Positions 31,220-39,533 of a DNA stretch of 64,000 nt are shown in pieces. The stretch lies in assembly GCA_028688015.1 (NCBI GenBank), contig JAQTZB010000001.1, positions 124,001 through 188,000 of the forward strand. The letters are read 5' to 3'. This stretch comes from Elusimicrobiales bacterium (lineage in GTDB: Bacteria > Elusimicrobiota > Elusimicrobia > Elusimicrobiales > UBA9959). Position 1 is the stretch's first letter; every line of letters starts with the position of its first letter. Under the pieces are notes generated by a model, which saw nothing but the letters and a program-made list of their open reading frames with translations, was not told the origin of the DNA and made no database searches. The position numbers and the translations under genes are program-made.

Positions 31220-33340
31220 TCAGCGGATAATGGAGAACTTGCCCTTCACGGGCTCCCCGCCTCCCTTGATGTAATAGATGTAGACGCCTGTCGTCGCGTC
31301 CCCGCCGGAGGCGGTCTTGGTGTCCCAGAGATATTTGCCGGCGGCGTCGGCCGAGGCTGACTTCTGGAAGACCAGCTGCCCGGCCAGGTCCACTATGGTC
31401 AGCTTGAAGGCCTGGTTGGCCCCGAGGCCGGCGAAGACTATGCCCGCGCCCAGGGCCGAATCGTCGAAGCTGCCGCCGCTGCCCGGCCGGTAGGGGTTCG
31501 GGTAGACCTTGGCGGGAATGCCGCTGCCGCCCGCGCCGCCGCCTCCTCCCCCGCCGCCGCCGCCGCTGGAGACGGCCTTGATGACGGCGTATTTGGTGTT
31601 GGCGGGTTTGGCGGAGGCCGTCACGGTTTTGGCCGAGGTGTCCACGGTCGAGGGCAGCGTGACCCAGCCCGCCACGGAGTCGTAATAGGCCAGCGACAGC
31701 TCGCCTTCGGCGTAGCCGCCCAGGTCGGCCACGCTGTAGCGAAGCGTTATGCCCATGTCGACGAGCGAGTTGGTGGAGGGCGTGCCGGCCACGAAGAGGG
31801 CCTCGCCCACCTGCTGTATGTCCCCGGCCGCCGCGGCCTCGGGAGACAGGGTGATGGTTTCCGGCAGCCCGGGGAAGGAGCCGGCCGGCACGGAGATGGA
31901 AATCTGGCCCAGGTTCGTCATGGCCGTGATGCTGGCGGACGCGCCGGCGGCTATGGTCTGGCGCAGGCGGGTCCTGGCCAGCGCCGCGGTGGTGTACTGC
32001 TCGCCGTTGGAATTGGTGACGGTGATGGTGGTCACGCCCAGCACCACGGCCGCCGACGGCGTCACCGCAAGCGTGATCTGGCCGGAGTTGTAGGAGGAGG
32101 CACCGGTGGAGATGCCTGCGTCGGTGAAGGAGACGGAGGTATCGGCCAGCAGGCCTTTGCCGGTCAGCGTCACATTGGCCGTCTCGCCGATGTAGAGCGG
32201 CGTGACCACGCTCAGCTGCGGAGAGGCGTTGTACTTGACGATGAAGTAGTCGAAATCGGAGGTGCTGGCCTGGCCCGCCACCACCAGGTTGTCGTCGGCG
32301 TCCACCGCCACGGCGTTGGCCTGGTCGGTGTTGCTGGCTGCGCCGTTATAGGCGGCCGTGGAAACCGCGTTCAGGGCCGCGTCGTACTTGATGGTGAAAA
32401 AGTCGGCGGCGCCGGCGAGGCCCGTGTAGCCGGTCAGGATGACGTTGTCAGCCGAGTCCACGGCGACGCCGGTAGGGGTGCCGCCGGCGTACACGGCTGA
32501 GGAGATCAGCGTGGTCAGCGTGCTGTCGTATTTAAGGGTCAGCATGTCGGCGGTGGTGGCCTGCCGCACCGCGACGATGATGTTGCCTTCCGAGTCCACG
32601 GCCACGCCTACGGCCCGGTCGTCCCCGCCGCTGTCGAAGGAGACGGAGGGAGGCAGGTAGTTGAGTTCCTTGTCATAGCGGACCAGCCGGACATTGTTGT
32701 TTGTCCCCCCCGCCTTGGTGAGGCCGGCCACTATCAGGTCGCTGCCGTTGAAGGCCATCGCGAAGGCCTGGTCCTGGTCGCCGCTTTCGTAGTCGGCCGT
32801 GGAGAGCTGGACCAGGGCCGGGCTGTACTTGATGGTGTAAAAATTGTCGGAAGCCCCGTCGTTGCTGTAGCCGGTCACATAGACGTTGTTCTGGCCGTCG
32901 GTCTTTACTGCGGTGGCCCTGTCGAAATTCCCGCTGTCGAACGAGGCTGAGGAGAGCAGCGCGCCGAAATTGGCGGAATACTTGAGAAGCAGGTAGTCCT
33001 GCAGGAAAGAGGCGTTGGTTTCCATGCCCGCCACCAGGATATTGCCCAGGCCGTCCACCGCTATGCCGCCGGGGATATTGCCGCCGCGTCCGTTGGTGAA
33101 GGTCATGCCGGGGCCCTGCGCCAGGGTCTTGGTATACTTCAGCGACAGGTAGTCGTTGCCGCTGTTGCCCGTGACGAAGATGTTGCCCGCCGGGTCTATG
33201 AAGAGGGCGGTGGCCTTGTCGTCCGCCCCCACCGAATTGTAGGTGGCCGAGGCCAGGACTATCATCGGCGGCGCGGCCTGCGCCGCCGCCGCCCAGCAGG
33301 CGGCCAGAGCGGCCGCCAGGATGATCTTTCCGGTCCTCAT
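31220..33340 (-). CDS. Secreted SBBP beta-propeller protein with C-terminal FlgD-like domain
   Basis: 706 residues from the ATG at 33340 (an in-frame GTG at 33346 is possible). A signal peptide (about 1-23) precedes about eight SBBP-like units of roughly 50 residues (for example DRATAVKTDGQNNVYVTGYS), which should form a beta-propeller (about 25-385). An IPT/Ig-like domain follows (about 385-460), then a ZU5-like stretch (SISVPAGSFPGLPETITLS) and a nine-Gly run near 600. The C-terminus (about 617-706) starts KVYPNPYRPGSGG and has KLTIVDLAGQLVFQ, a FlgD-like sorting domain as in the kelch protein. It sits in the rotor/stator operon, which suggests a surface component of that machine. Confidence 0.78.
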   Translation of the reverse strand: MRTGKIILAAALAACWAAAAQAAPPMIVLASATYNSVGADDKATALFIDPAGNIFVTGNSGNDYLSLKYTKTLAQGPGMTFTNGRGGNIPGGIAVDGLGNILVAGMETNASFLQDYLLLKYSANFGALLSSASFDSGNFDRATAVKTDGQNNVYVTGYSNDGASDNFYTIKYSPALVQLSTADYESGDQDQAFAMAFNGSDLIVAGLTKAGGTNNNVRLVRYDKELNYLPPSVSFDSGGDDRAVGVAVDSEGNIIVAVRQATTADMLTLKYDSTLTTLISSAVYAGGTPTGVAVDSADNVILTGYTGLAGAADFFTIKYDAALNAVSTAAYNGAASNTDQANAVAVDADDNLVVAGQASTSDFDYFIVKYNASPQLSVVTPLYIGETANVTLTGKGLLADTSVSFTDAGISTGASSYNSGQITLAVTPSAAVVLGVTTITVTNSNGEQYTTAALARTRLRQTIAAGASASITAMTNLGQISISVPAGSFPGLPETITLSPEAAAAGDIQQVGEALFVAGTPSTNSLVDMGITLRYSVADLGGYAEGELSLAYYDSVAGWVTLPSTVDTSAKTVTASAKPANTKYAVIKAVSSGGGGGGGGGGAGGSGIPAKVYPNPYRPGSGGSFDDSALGAGIVFAGLGANQAFKLTIVDLAGQLVFQKSASADAAGKYLWDTKTASGGDATTGVYIYYIKGGGEPVKGKFSIIR

Positions 33341-33348
33341 GTTCACGC

Positions 33349-33729
33349 TCAGGTCCCGTTGGCCGGGTAGGCCTGTTCCAGCAGCTTCACCCGCCGCACC
33401 AGTTCGTCGTTGTCGAACGGCTTGGTCAGGTAGTCGTCTGCGCCGCGCTCCAGGCCCTTGGCGCGCTCGTCCATGCCCTTGCGGGCGGTCAGCAGCATCA
33501 CGGGCATTTCCTTGAAGCGGTCGTCGTTGCGGATCAGGTCCAGCAGTTCGAGGCCGTCCATCTCCGGCATGTTGATGTCCAGCACGGCCAGGTCCGCGCC
33601 CTCTTTCTGCAGCGTCTCCCAGGCGCGCTTGCCGTTGTTGTTGGCCAGGACGGTGTAGCCGGCGGAGCCCAGGACCATCTCCACCAGGTCCCGCAGATCG
33701 TCGTCGTCGTCGGCGATGAGTATCTTCAT
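33349..33729 (-). CDS. CheY-like single-domain response regulator
   Basis: 126 residues, a receiver domain only. Acidic pocket residues are Asp7-Asp10 in IADDDDDLR, the phosphorylation site is Asp51 in AVLDINMPEMDG, Thr81 is in LLTARKG and Lys103 in YLTKPFDND. It overlaps the second MotB-like gene by 4 nt. In flagellar systems CheY binds the switch proteins, so a receiver next to a FliG-like protein may control this motor; that is inference. Confidence 0.88.
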   Translation of the reverse strand: MKILIADDDDDLRDLVEMVLGSAGYTVLANNNGKRAWETLQKEGADLAVLDINMPEMDGLELLDLIRNDDRFKEMPVMLLTARKGMDERAKGLERGADDYLTKPFDNDELVRRVKLLEQAYPANGT

Positions 33730-34406
33730 ATCGGTTCTCCTTGGTCTGCCTTACCTGTTGCCTTAAGGGCGGCGGGTATCGGGGCCGCGCCCGCTATGGC
33801 CGCCACCGGGGCGGCGGCCGTGGTCTTCCTGCGTATTATAATCTCTACCCTGCGGTTCTCGGCCTGGTGCTCGGGCGTGTCGTTGGGGAACAGCGGCTTG
33901 AACTCGCCGTGGCCCGCGGCCGCGAACCGGCCCGGGTCGTTGCCCTGCTGCACCAGAAAATCTATAACGCTGATGGCCCGGTACAGCGACAGCTCCCAGT
34001 TGGAGGAAAAGTCGCCGCCGTAGAAGACAGGGGCGTTGTCCGTATGTCCCTCCACGCTCACCAGGTAGAGGGCGTCCAGCTTCTTGATGCTCTCCGCGAA
34101 GTTGCTCAGCGTGGGCAGGGCCGCGTCCTTGAGCCGCGCCACGCTGAGGTCGAAGACCACCGACGACGGCAGCGTCACCTTGATGCCGTCCTCCATGACC
34201 TCCACCTTCACGTTCTCCATGTCCTTGAGGTCCTCTTTGACCTTCAGGGCTATATTCTCGTTGCGCTCGGCGTTCTTCTTCTTCAGGCGCTCGGAATAGT
34301 CCGCGTACTGGATCAGGAAGAAAATGCACAGGATCGTCATGACGCCGATATAGGGCATCAGGTAGGCGGTCATGGCCGCGGAAAAATCCAGTTTCTTCTT
34401 CTTCAC
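33726..34406 (-). CDS. Second MotB/OmpA-like protein
   Basis: 226 residues starting at a GTG (34406) that overlaps the preceding stop by 4 nt; longer readings run through the upstream gene in the wrong frame. A basic N-terminus (VKKKKLDFSAAM) leads into one membrane helix (about 12-38), then a helical linker and an OmpA-like peptidoglycan-binding domain (about 95-205) with VSVEGHTDNAPVF, FAAAGHGEFKPLFPND and ENRRVEIIIRR. The only acid that could play the part of the MotB channel aspartate is Asp7, at the very edge of the helix; the helix core has none. It may be a structural partner rather than a proton-conducting subunit. Confidence 0.78.
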   Translation of the reverse strand: MKKKKLDFSAAMTAYLMPYIGVMTILCIFFLIQYADYSERLKKKNAERNENIALKVKEDLKDMENVKVEVMEDGIKVTLPSSVVFDLSVARLKDAALPTLSNFAESIKKLDALYLVSVEGHTDNAPVFYGGDFSSNWELSLYRAISVIDFLVQQGNDPGRFAAAGHGEFKPLFPNDTPEHQAENRRVEIIIRRKTTAAAPVAAIAGAAPIPAALKATGKADQGEPI

Positions 34407-35170
34407 CGGGGCGCCGCCTGTTCCTGCTCGGGTTGGGGCGCGGCGGCCGCGGCCTGCTCGGCCCGCACCATGGCCCGCCTGTCGCGCAGAACCAGCTTGA
34501 TCTCTATTCGCCTGTTCTGGGCGCGGTTCTCGTCGCTGGTGTTGGGGACGGCCGGGATGAATTCCCCGTACGCGGCGGCCGTCAGGCGCTCCGGCACCAG
34601 CAGTTTCTCGCGGCTGAAATACTGCAGCACCTGCAGGGCGCGCGCCGCGGACAGCTCCCTGTTGGAATAGTAGGGCCCGAGGCCGGTGGAGCGGGCCATG
34701 GCCAGCTGCCAGCGTTTCAGGCCGGGCGGGGCCGTCTGCGTTATCGGCACGTCGTCGGTGTGGCCCTCGATGGCCAGGTCGTAGCGCGTGGCGGCGAGCG
34801 CCGTGCCGATGTCGGTGAGGACCTTGGCCCCTTCCTCTTTGAGTTTGGCCTTGCCGGATTCGAACAGCACCGGCTCCGGCAGCACGATGCGCAGGTCCTT
34901 GTCGCTCATCTTGACCCCGGCGACGCCTTCTATCTTGGCGAGTTTCTTGCCGGTCTCGGACATGACCTGGGCGGCGGCTTCCCTGTGGTGGATGGCCGAG
35001 GAGACGCCGCGCATGTAATCCCTGAACTCCGCCTCGGTCATGCCCTTCTGGTAGGCTATCAGCACGCTGGCGAATAGCATCATGAAAAAAAGAGCCTCGT
35101 TGGTGATGAGGTCGCTGTAGACCGTCAGCCACACAACCGGCATTTGGACTTTCTTTTTTACAAGAGCCAT
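34403..35170 (-). CDS. motB: MotB-like stator protein
   Basis: 255 residues. N-terminal VVWLTVYSDLITNEALFFMMLFA matches the MotB membrane helix, with Asp20 aligned to the ion-binding aspartate of MotB (Asp32 in E. coli). A linker (about 45-105) is followed by an OmpA-like domain (about 108-235) with LAIEGHTDDVPI, LTAAAYGEFIPAVPN and AQNRRIEIKLV, which would clamp the stator to peptidoglycan. It lies 19 nt after motA and is translationally coupled to the second MotB-like gene. With MotA it should form an ion-driven stator. Confidence 0.85.
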   Translation of the reverse strand: MALVKKKVQMPVVWLTVYSDLITNEALFFMMLFASVLIAYQKGMTEAEFRDYMRGVSSAIHHREAAAQVMSETGKKLAKIEGVAGVKMSDKDLRIVLPEPVLFESGKAKLKEEGAKVLTDIGTALAATRYDLAIEGHTDDVPITQTAPPGLKRWQLAMARSTGLGPYYSNRELSAARALQVLQYFSREKLLVPERLTAAAYGEFIPAVPNTSDENRAQNRRIEIKLVLRDRRAMVRAEQAAAAAPQPEQEQAAPR

Positions 35171-35189
35171 CGCGCTGTTTTGTCCGGGC

Positions 35190-35948
35190 CTATTCTTCCT
35201 TCCGCAGCTTCGCCGCCATGTGCTTTTCCAGCTTGCGGCGCAAATTCACGGGGTTTTCCTCTTTCTTGAAGGCCAGCAGGCCGATGAGCGTCAACTGCTT
35301 GCCCAGCAGCTCTTTATTGCTGTAGCTCTCCAGCTTGCCGGCGGTGGGCAGGGCTATGAAGTTGGCCACGAAGATACCGTAGAAGGTGGTGACGATGGCC
35401 ACAGTCATGGCGGCGCCCATGGCCTTGGGGCTGTCCAGATAGCGCAGCACGCCCAAAATGCCTACCAGCGTGCCCAGCAGGCCGTACACGGGGCCGTAGC
35501 CTCCGGCGGCGGCGAAGGCCTTCTGCACCTGCTGGTGGCGCTCCAGCGTGAATTCCATGTCCTTCTCGAGGGCGTCGCGGATGTCGTCCTCGGTCCATTC
35601 GTTCAAGAGCATCTTGACCCCGGACTTCAGGAACTTATCGTCCTTGGCGGTGGCCTCGCCCAGCGAGTCTATGCCCTTAACCTTGACGGTCTTGGCCAGC
35701 TCGCACAGGCGGTCTATGACCAGCTGCGGCTTGGCGACTTTCTTGGGGAAGAAGGTAAGCAACAGCGACTTGGGCGTGTCCTTCATGACTTCGAGCGGGA
35801 AGGTCATCAGGGTTGAGGCTATGGTGCCGCCCACGACCAGGATGAACGAGGGTTTGTCCCAGAGCAGCCCCAGGATGTCTCCCGCCGCCATGGCGTACCA
35901 CACGCAGCCCACGCCCATTATCAGTCCGGATACGGTTGAAATGTCCAC
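35190..35948 (-). CDS. motA: MotA-like stator channel protein
   Basis: 252 residues. Four membrane helices lie near 5-20, 33-50, 150-170 and 182-205, with the large cytoplasmic loop between helices 2 and 3 as in MotA. Helices 3 and 4 carry GPVYGLLGTLVGILGVL and AIVTTFYGIFVANFIALP, close to MotA consensus (GTVxGL and TTFYGxxxAN). The loop (about 85-130) has charged helices such as NEWTEDDIRDALEKDMEF, where MotA contacts FliG. It lies between the FliF/FliG fusion and motB. Confidence 0.9.
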   Translation of the reverse strand: MDISTVSGLIMGVGCVWYAMAAGDILGLLWDKPSFILVVGGTIASTLMTFPLEVMKDTPKSLLLTFFPKKVAKPQLVIDRLCELAKTVKVKGIDSLGEATAKDDKFLKSGVKMLLNEWTEDDIRDALEKDMEFTLERHQQVQKAFAAAGGYGPVYGLLGTLVGILGVLRYLDSPKAMGAAMTVAIVTTFYGIFVANFIALPTAGKLESYSNKELLGKQLTLIGLLAFKKEENPVNLRRKLEKHMAAKLRKEE

Positions 35949-35983
35949 TTTAGGTTCTCCTTATTACAGCGAGGCCCGGGGCC

Positions 35984-37432
35984 TCAGGCTTTGACCTGCT
36001 TTACGTCGGCCAGAGGCAGGATCAGGCCCTTGGCGGCCAGCGCCTGCACGGCGGCGAGGATGGTCAGCTCGGAATCGTTGGTGTCGCCGGTCAGCAGCAT
36101 GGTCTGCATGCGCGCGCTGATCAGGTCCTTGATGGCGGGGCCGAGGGCCTCGTAGAAGGCCTCCAGCGTGGGGCCGTCGCAGTTCTTCATGCAGCGGGCG
36201 AAGGCCTCGGCGCCGGCCTTGCGGAAGACGCGGCGCATGGCCATCTCGTCGTAGCGCAGCAGGTCCTCGAACTTGAAGTAGCGGGTCTCCACGGCGGCCG
36301 CGAAGGCGGCGTCGCGCTCGCGGATGAAAGCCAGCGTGCGCTCCTGGGACTTCTTGTCCATGATCTGCATCAGATTGCCCAGGCGCTGCTCGCCGCCGAA
36401 GGAGCCGGCCATCTTGTCCTTGATGCGCTCCAGCAGGGCCTTGATCTTCTCGGGCTCGTCGAACTCGCGCTTGAGGAACTGCTCCAGCACTTCCTTCATC
36501 TTGTATTTGGGGATCGCGGCGAAGGCCAGCTTCTGCGGGATGCGCTGCACCACGCGGGCGATGACTTCCGCCGGCTCGTCGTGCAGGATCAGCATCAGGT
36601 CGTCCACGTTGTCCTTGGTGACGAATTTGTCCAGCGGGACGTTCTCGCCGGAATCGAAAGAGAGCACCGAGGCCCCGCCGCCGCCCCCGCCGCCGGAGAT
36701 GGCCAGCGTGCCGGACATGGTGGTCTCCGCGGGGATCTCGTCTCCTGAGAGCGATATTTCCCCGCCTCCTCCTCCGCCCTTTTCGGCGGGGCCTTTCTTG
36801 GCGGTGGCCAGCGCGGCCAGGTTGTCGTTGAGGCGCTTCAGGAAGGCGCGGAAGGGGCCGTAGAGGAATACCGCCAGCACCGCCAGGCAGATCAGGGCTA
36901 TGATCGGCGCGAGCCCCGGGAGCTCGCGGGCCGGCTTTTCGGCCGGGGCGCTCTCCACGGAAATGGTGTCGCCGACCTCGGCGTCAAGGCCGAGGGCGTC
37001 GGTGACCAGCTTCTTAATCTTGGCTTCCTGGTCCTTGGTGACGGGCTTGCCTATCATGACCCAGACGTTGATGCTCTCCACGCCCAGGCGGACCTGCTTC
37101 TTGGCGGCGTCGGCCGCCTTGGAGGCGCCAGCGTCCTTGGTCATAGAGGTGGCCGCGGGCACTCCGGGCAGGATGATGTCGTCCTTGTCGTCCCACTTGC
37201 GCACGCCGCCCTTCTGCTCCTCGGCCTTGCGCACCAGGATGTTGACCTTGGCGGCCACGGCCACGTCCTTGGTGTTGAGGTAGGACGAGAGCATCGCGCG
37301 CAGGCGCTCTTCGATCTGCGCCTCCAGAGCTATCTTGCCGCGCAGGGCGTCTATGGTCTGCGCCGGGGCCTGGGCGGCCGGCAGCAGGGACGCCGCCAGC
37401 AGGAATAAAGCGATGGTCTTTTTCATGATCAT
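35984..37432 (-). CDS. FliF(C-terminal)-FliG fusion protein, reduced rotor
   Basis: 482 residues from the ATG at 37432, preceded by AAGGAG at 6 nt. A signal peptide lies at 1-24. Residues about 30-170 match the FliF C-terminal periplasmic ring domain: LEAQIEERLRAMLSSYL, then VWVMIGKPVTKDQEAKIKKL and LGLDAEVGDTISVESAP. One membrane helix follows (174-192), then Gly-rich linkers (219-224, 247-253). Residues about 270-382 match the FliG middle domain (LHDEPAEVIARVVQRIPQ; FGGEQRLGNLMQIMD). Residues about 384-472 match the FliG C-terminal torque domain (YFKFEDLLRYDEMAMRRVF ... TILAAVQALAAKGLIL). FliF's first helix and first ring domains are missing. In flagella FliF and FliG are separate MS-ring and switch proteins; here one polypeptide could make both layers. 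Confidence 0.82.
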   Translation of the reverse strand: MIMKKTIALFLLAASLLPAAQAPAQTIDALRGKIALEAQIEERLRAMLSSYLNTKDVAVAAKVNILVRKAEEQKGGVRKWDDKDDIILPGVPAATSMTKDAGASKAADAAKKQVRLGVESINVWVMIGKPVTKDQEAKIKKLVTDALGLDAEVGDTISVESAPAEKPARELPGLAPIIALICLAVLAVFLYGPFRAFLKRLNDNLAALATAKKGPAEKGGGGGGEISLSGDEIPAETTMSGTLAISGGGGGGGASVLSFDSGENVPLDKFVTKDNVDDLMLILHDEPAEVIARVVQRIPQKLAFAAIPKYKMKEVLEQFLKREFDEPEKIKALLERIKDKMAGSFGGEQRLGNLMQIMDKKSQERTLAFIRERDAAFAAAVETRYFKFEDLLRYDEMAMRRVFRKAGAEAFARCMKNCDGPTLEAFYEALGPAIKDLISARMQTMLLTGDTNDSELTILAAVQALAAKGLILPLADVKQVKA

Positions 37433-37461
37433 TACGAGCTCCTTGAAGCAACGAAACAAAA

Positions 37462-37501
37462 ACAGGCGGGAGGCGGCGCTACCAGCCCCGCCTACCCGCC
37501 T
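37462..37501 (-). terminator. Terminator of the giant adhesin operon
   Basis: Two-part stem AGGCGGG-AGGCGG with CCGCCT-A-CCCGCCT (37464-37476 with 37488-37501), followed on the minus strand by GTTTTTGTTTC. It lies between the adhesin/PorV-TPR unit and the rotor/stator unit. Confidence 0.65.
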
Positions 37502-37504
37502 TAT

Positions 37505-37532
37505 ATTATATTTATTTTTAATTCATTTTCAT
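37505..37532 (-). promoter_or_regulatory. Candidate promoter of the rotor/stator operon
   Basis: A perfect TATAAT (37505-37510) on the minus strand with ATGAAA (37527-37532) 16 nt upstream; it overlaps the end of the PorV-TPR gene. The start point would fall in the edge of the terminator hairpin, so that hairpin may also act in the new mRNA's leader. Confidence 0.4.
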
Positions 37533-39182
37533 GAACTGTCGCACTTCAGTGTTGCTCGGGTCGAGGTCCAGCACCCGCTGCCAGTTCTTCCTGGCGATGT
37601 CTTTTTTCTCCATGGCCCAGTAGGCAGAGCCCATGCGGGTCAGGGCCGGGATGTTGTCCGGCTCGAGCTGCAGCACCTGCTGCAGTTTGGAGATGGCCTG
37701 GATGAAGCGGCCGCTGCGGATGAAGTCCAGCGCGTCCTGCAGCAGCTGGTCCACGATGGTGATGCCGGGCAGGATGCGCAGCTCCGAGGCCGTCTGCGGG
37801 AACTCCCGGGCCAGCAGGGCGTAGAGCCTGGCGACGGCCGGGTCCCTGGGCCATTTCTGGCGCGCGTAGGTGATGTAGAGGACGGCGTCGGTGTTCATGT
37901 CCGTGTAGCGGTTCACCGACTTGCGCAGGATGTCGTCGCGCTCCAGCTGCGTGACGGCCTCGGGGATCACGGCGCTGACCGCCGCGGCCTTCTGCAGCGA
38001 ATCCTGGACGGCCGGGTCCGTGCCCATCAGGAGCTCGTCGGCTTTCTTGAAGTTGACCTGCGCCTGGGCGTAGGCCCCGCCGCGCATGTTGTTGCGGGCC
38101 TCGCGCAGCAGATTGCCGGCCTTCTCGATCTCGCGCTTGGTGGGGGCGGTCTTCTTGGGTACCAGGTCCCCCTCGCCGCCGCCGCCCTGCCCGCCCTGGC
38201 CGCCGGCCTTTTTCTTTTCCTGCTCCTCGCTGGTGTACTGGTCTTCGCGCCCTGCCAGGGGGCCGCGGGCGTCGCCCCAGGCCACAAAAACGCCCAACTG
38301 GTGGGAGCCCATGGTGCCGGAAAGGCCGCTGAGCGGGTAGGCGAAGGAATAGTCTATGCGGTAAGAAGCGTTCTTGTAGCCGAAGCCGGCCGACAGCGCG
38401 CGGTAGTCGCGCGAGCCCACGCTCAGGCCGGCCCGGGCCAGCGCCCGGTCTCCGAACTTCTCGCGCATGACCGGCAGCTCGGCGCCGGTCTTGATCTTCA
38501 GGTCCGAGCCCGCCACGGCCAGATCGGCGTCCCAGGTGAAGGACGGGCGCTTGAGCGCCAGGCCCAGCGTGATCTTGCGGGCGACCTTGTTCTCGTACTT
38601 GATGCCGAGGTCCGGCTCGTTGGCGTTCTGGATGGAGACGCCGAAATCAGCCGAATCCAGGCTGTAGATAGCGCCCAGGTCCAGCCCTATGGCCGAGGCC
38701 CCGTCGGCGGTGGCCAGCACGGGGTTGGCGGGGGCCGAGGAGTCCTTGCCGTAAGTGACGCTCATCCGGGCCAGGGCCACGCCCAGCCAGAACTTTTCCT
38801 TAACCGGGTAGGCCCAGCCCAGGCGCATGCGGGACTCGCTGTAAAGGCTGTCGAGGCTGAGGGTATCCAGGCCGAAGGCCGCGGTGCCCCAGTACGAACC
38901 GCCGAAGTCCAGCGGCGTGCCGAAGGCGATGGCGCTGCGAGACAGCGAACTGCCGTCGGTAAGGCCGAGGTAGAGCTTCTGCTGCGCCAGCGACGCCTCG
39001 TAGCGCGTCACGCCGATGACGCCGGCCGGATTGTAGAAGATGGCGGAGATGCCCTCTGACTGGGCGGCGTAAGCGCCGGACATCGCCGAAGCGCGGGGAC
39101 CCGCGTCCACGTCCTCGAAGGCGGCGCGCGAGGGGGCCGCGAGCAGGACGGTCAGGCAGAGAGCGGTCAGCAGGCGTCTCAT
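37518..39182 (-). CDS. PorV-like outer-membrane protein fused to a TPR domain
   Basis: 554 residues. A signal peptide (1-20) is followed by the PorV motif AGPRASAMSGAYAA and AIFYNPAGVIGV and a beta-barrel to about residue 300, ending in GSHQLGVFVAWGD. Then come a charged, Gly-rich linker (about 315-345) and a helical TPR region (about 350-554), for example FIQAISKLQQVLQLEPDNI and AYWAMEKKDIARKNWQRVL. It is encoded downstream of the giant adhesin and the small FlgD-like protein, overlapping the latter by 4 nt. It is the likely outer-membrane partner of the adhesin; the TPR part could bind a motor or export component in the periplasm. Confidence 0.82.
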   Translation of the reverse strand: MRRLLTALCLTVLLAAPSRAAFEDVDAGPRASAMSGAYAAQSEGISAIFYNPAGVIGVTRYEASLAQQKLYLGLTDGSSLSRSAIAFGTPLDFGGSYWGTAAFGLDTLSLDSLYSESRMRLGWAYPVKEKFWLGVALARMSVTYGKDSSAPANPVLATADGASAIGLDLGAIYSLDSADFGVSIQNANEPDLGIKYENKVARKITLGLALKRPSFTWDADLAVAGSDLKIKTGAELPVMREKFGDRALARAGLSVGSRDYRALSAGFGYKNASYRIDYSFAYPLSGLSGTMGSHQLGVFVAWGDARGPLAGREDQYTSEEQEKKKAGGQGGQGGGGEGDLVPKKTAPTKREIEKAGNLLREARNNMRGGAYAQAQVNFKKADELLMGTDPAVQDSLQKAAAVSAVIPEAVTQLERDDILRKSVNRYTDMNTDAVLYITYARQKWPRDPAVARLYALLAREFPQTASELRILPGITIVDQLLQDALDFIRSGRFIQAISKLQQVLQLEPDNIPALTRMGSAYWAMEKKDIARKNWQRVLDLDPSNTEVRQFMKMN

Positions 39183-39526
39183 ATGGCCACCACCACGGTG
39201 CCGGTCAGCACCTTGTCTCCGGTTTCTATCTGGTAGAGGTATACGCCGCCCTTTACCAGCGCGCCGCCCTGGTCGCGGCCGTTCCAGAACATGTCGGCGC
39301 CGGAGTATTCCAGGTTGCGGCGCACCAGCCTGCCGTTGATGTCGAAGATGCGGATGGTGATCTCGGCCCCGTCGGGGTTGGAGAAGCGGAACCAGGCGCG
39401 GTTGATGGCCGTGTTCCCCTCCCGCGGGCTGAAGACGCGCGGCGAGACCCCGGTCAGTTTGAAGGCCGCCGAGGCCGGCGCCGCCAGCAGGGCGGACAGG
39501 GCTAATGTTGAAGCGAGGTAGTTCAT
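39179..39526 (-). CDS. Free-standing FlgD-like Ig domain protein
   Basis: 115 residues: a signal peptide (1-20) and one FlgD-like Ig domain. It is closely related to the last 95 residues of the giant adhesin encoded just upstream; both share SPRVF, the A-[EW]-[IM]-TIRIFDI-like core, LVRRNLEY, MFWNG and TGTVVVA. It must have arisen by duplication of that C-terminus (or the reverse). It starts 7 nt after the adhesin's stop codon. It may act as a partner, plug or competitor at the outer-membrane site that recognises the adhesin's C-terminus. Confidence 0.82.
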   Translation of the reverse strand: MNYLASTLALSALLAAPASAAFKLTGVSPRVFSPREGNTAINRAWFRFSNPDGAEITIRIFDINGRLVRRNLEYSGADMFWNGRDQGGALVKGGVYLYQIETGDKVLTGTVVVAI

Positions 39527-39533
39527 AAAATTC

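Noticed and set aside
33726..35132. Extended reading of the second MotB-like gene into the first one
   Set aside because: The upstream part is an out-of-frame shadow of motB. The GTG at 34406 overlaps the motB stop and is the natural start.
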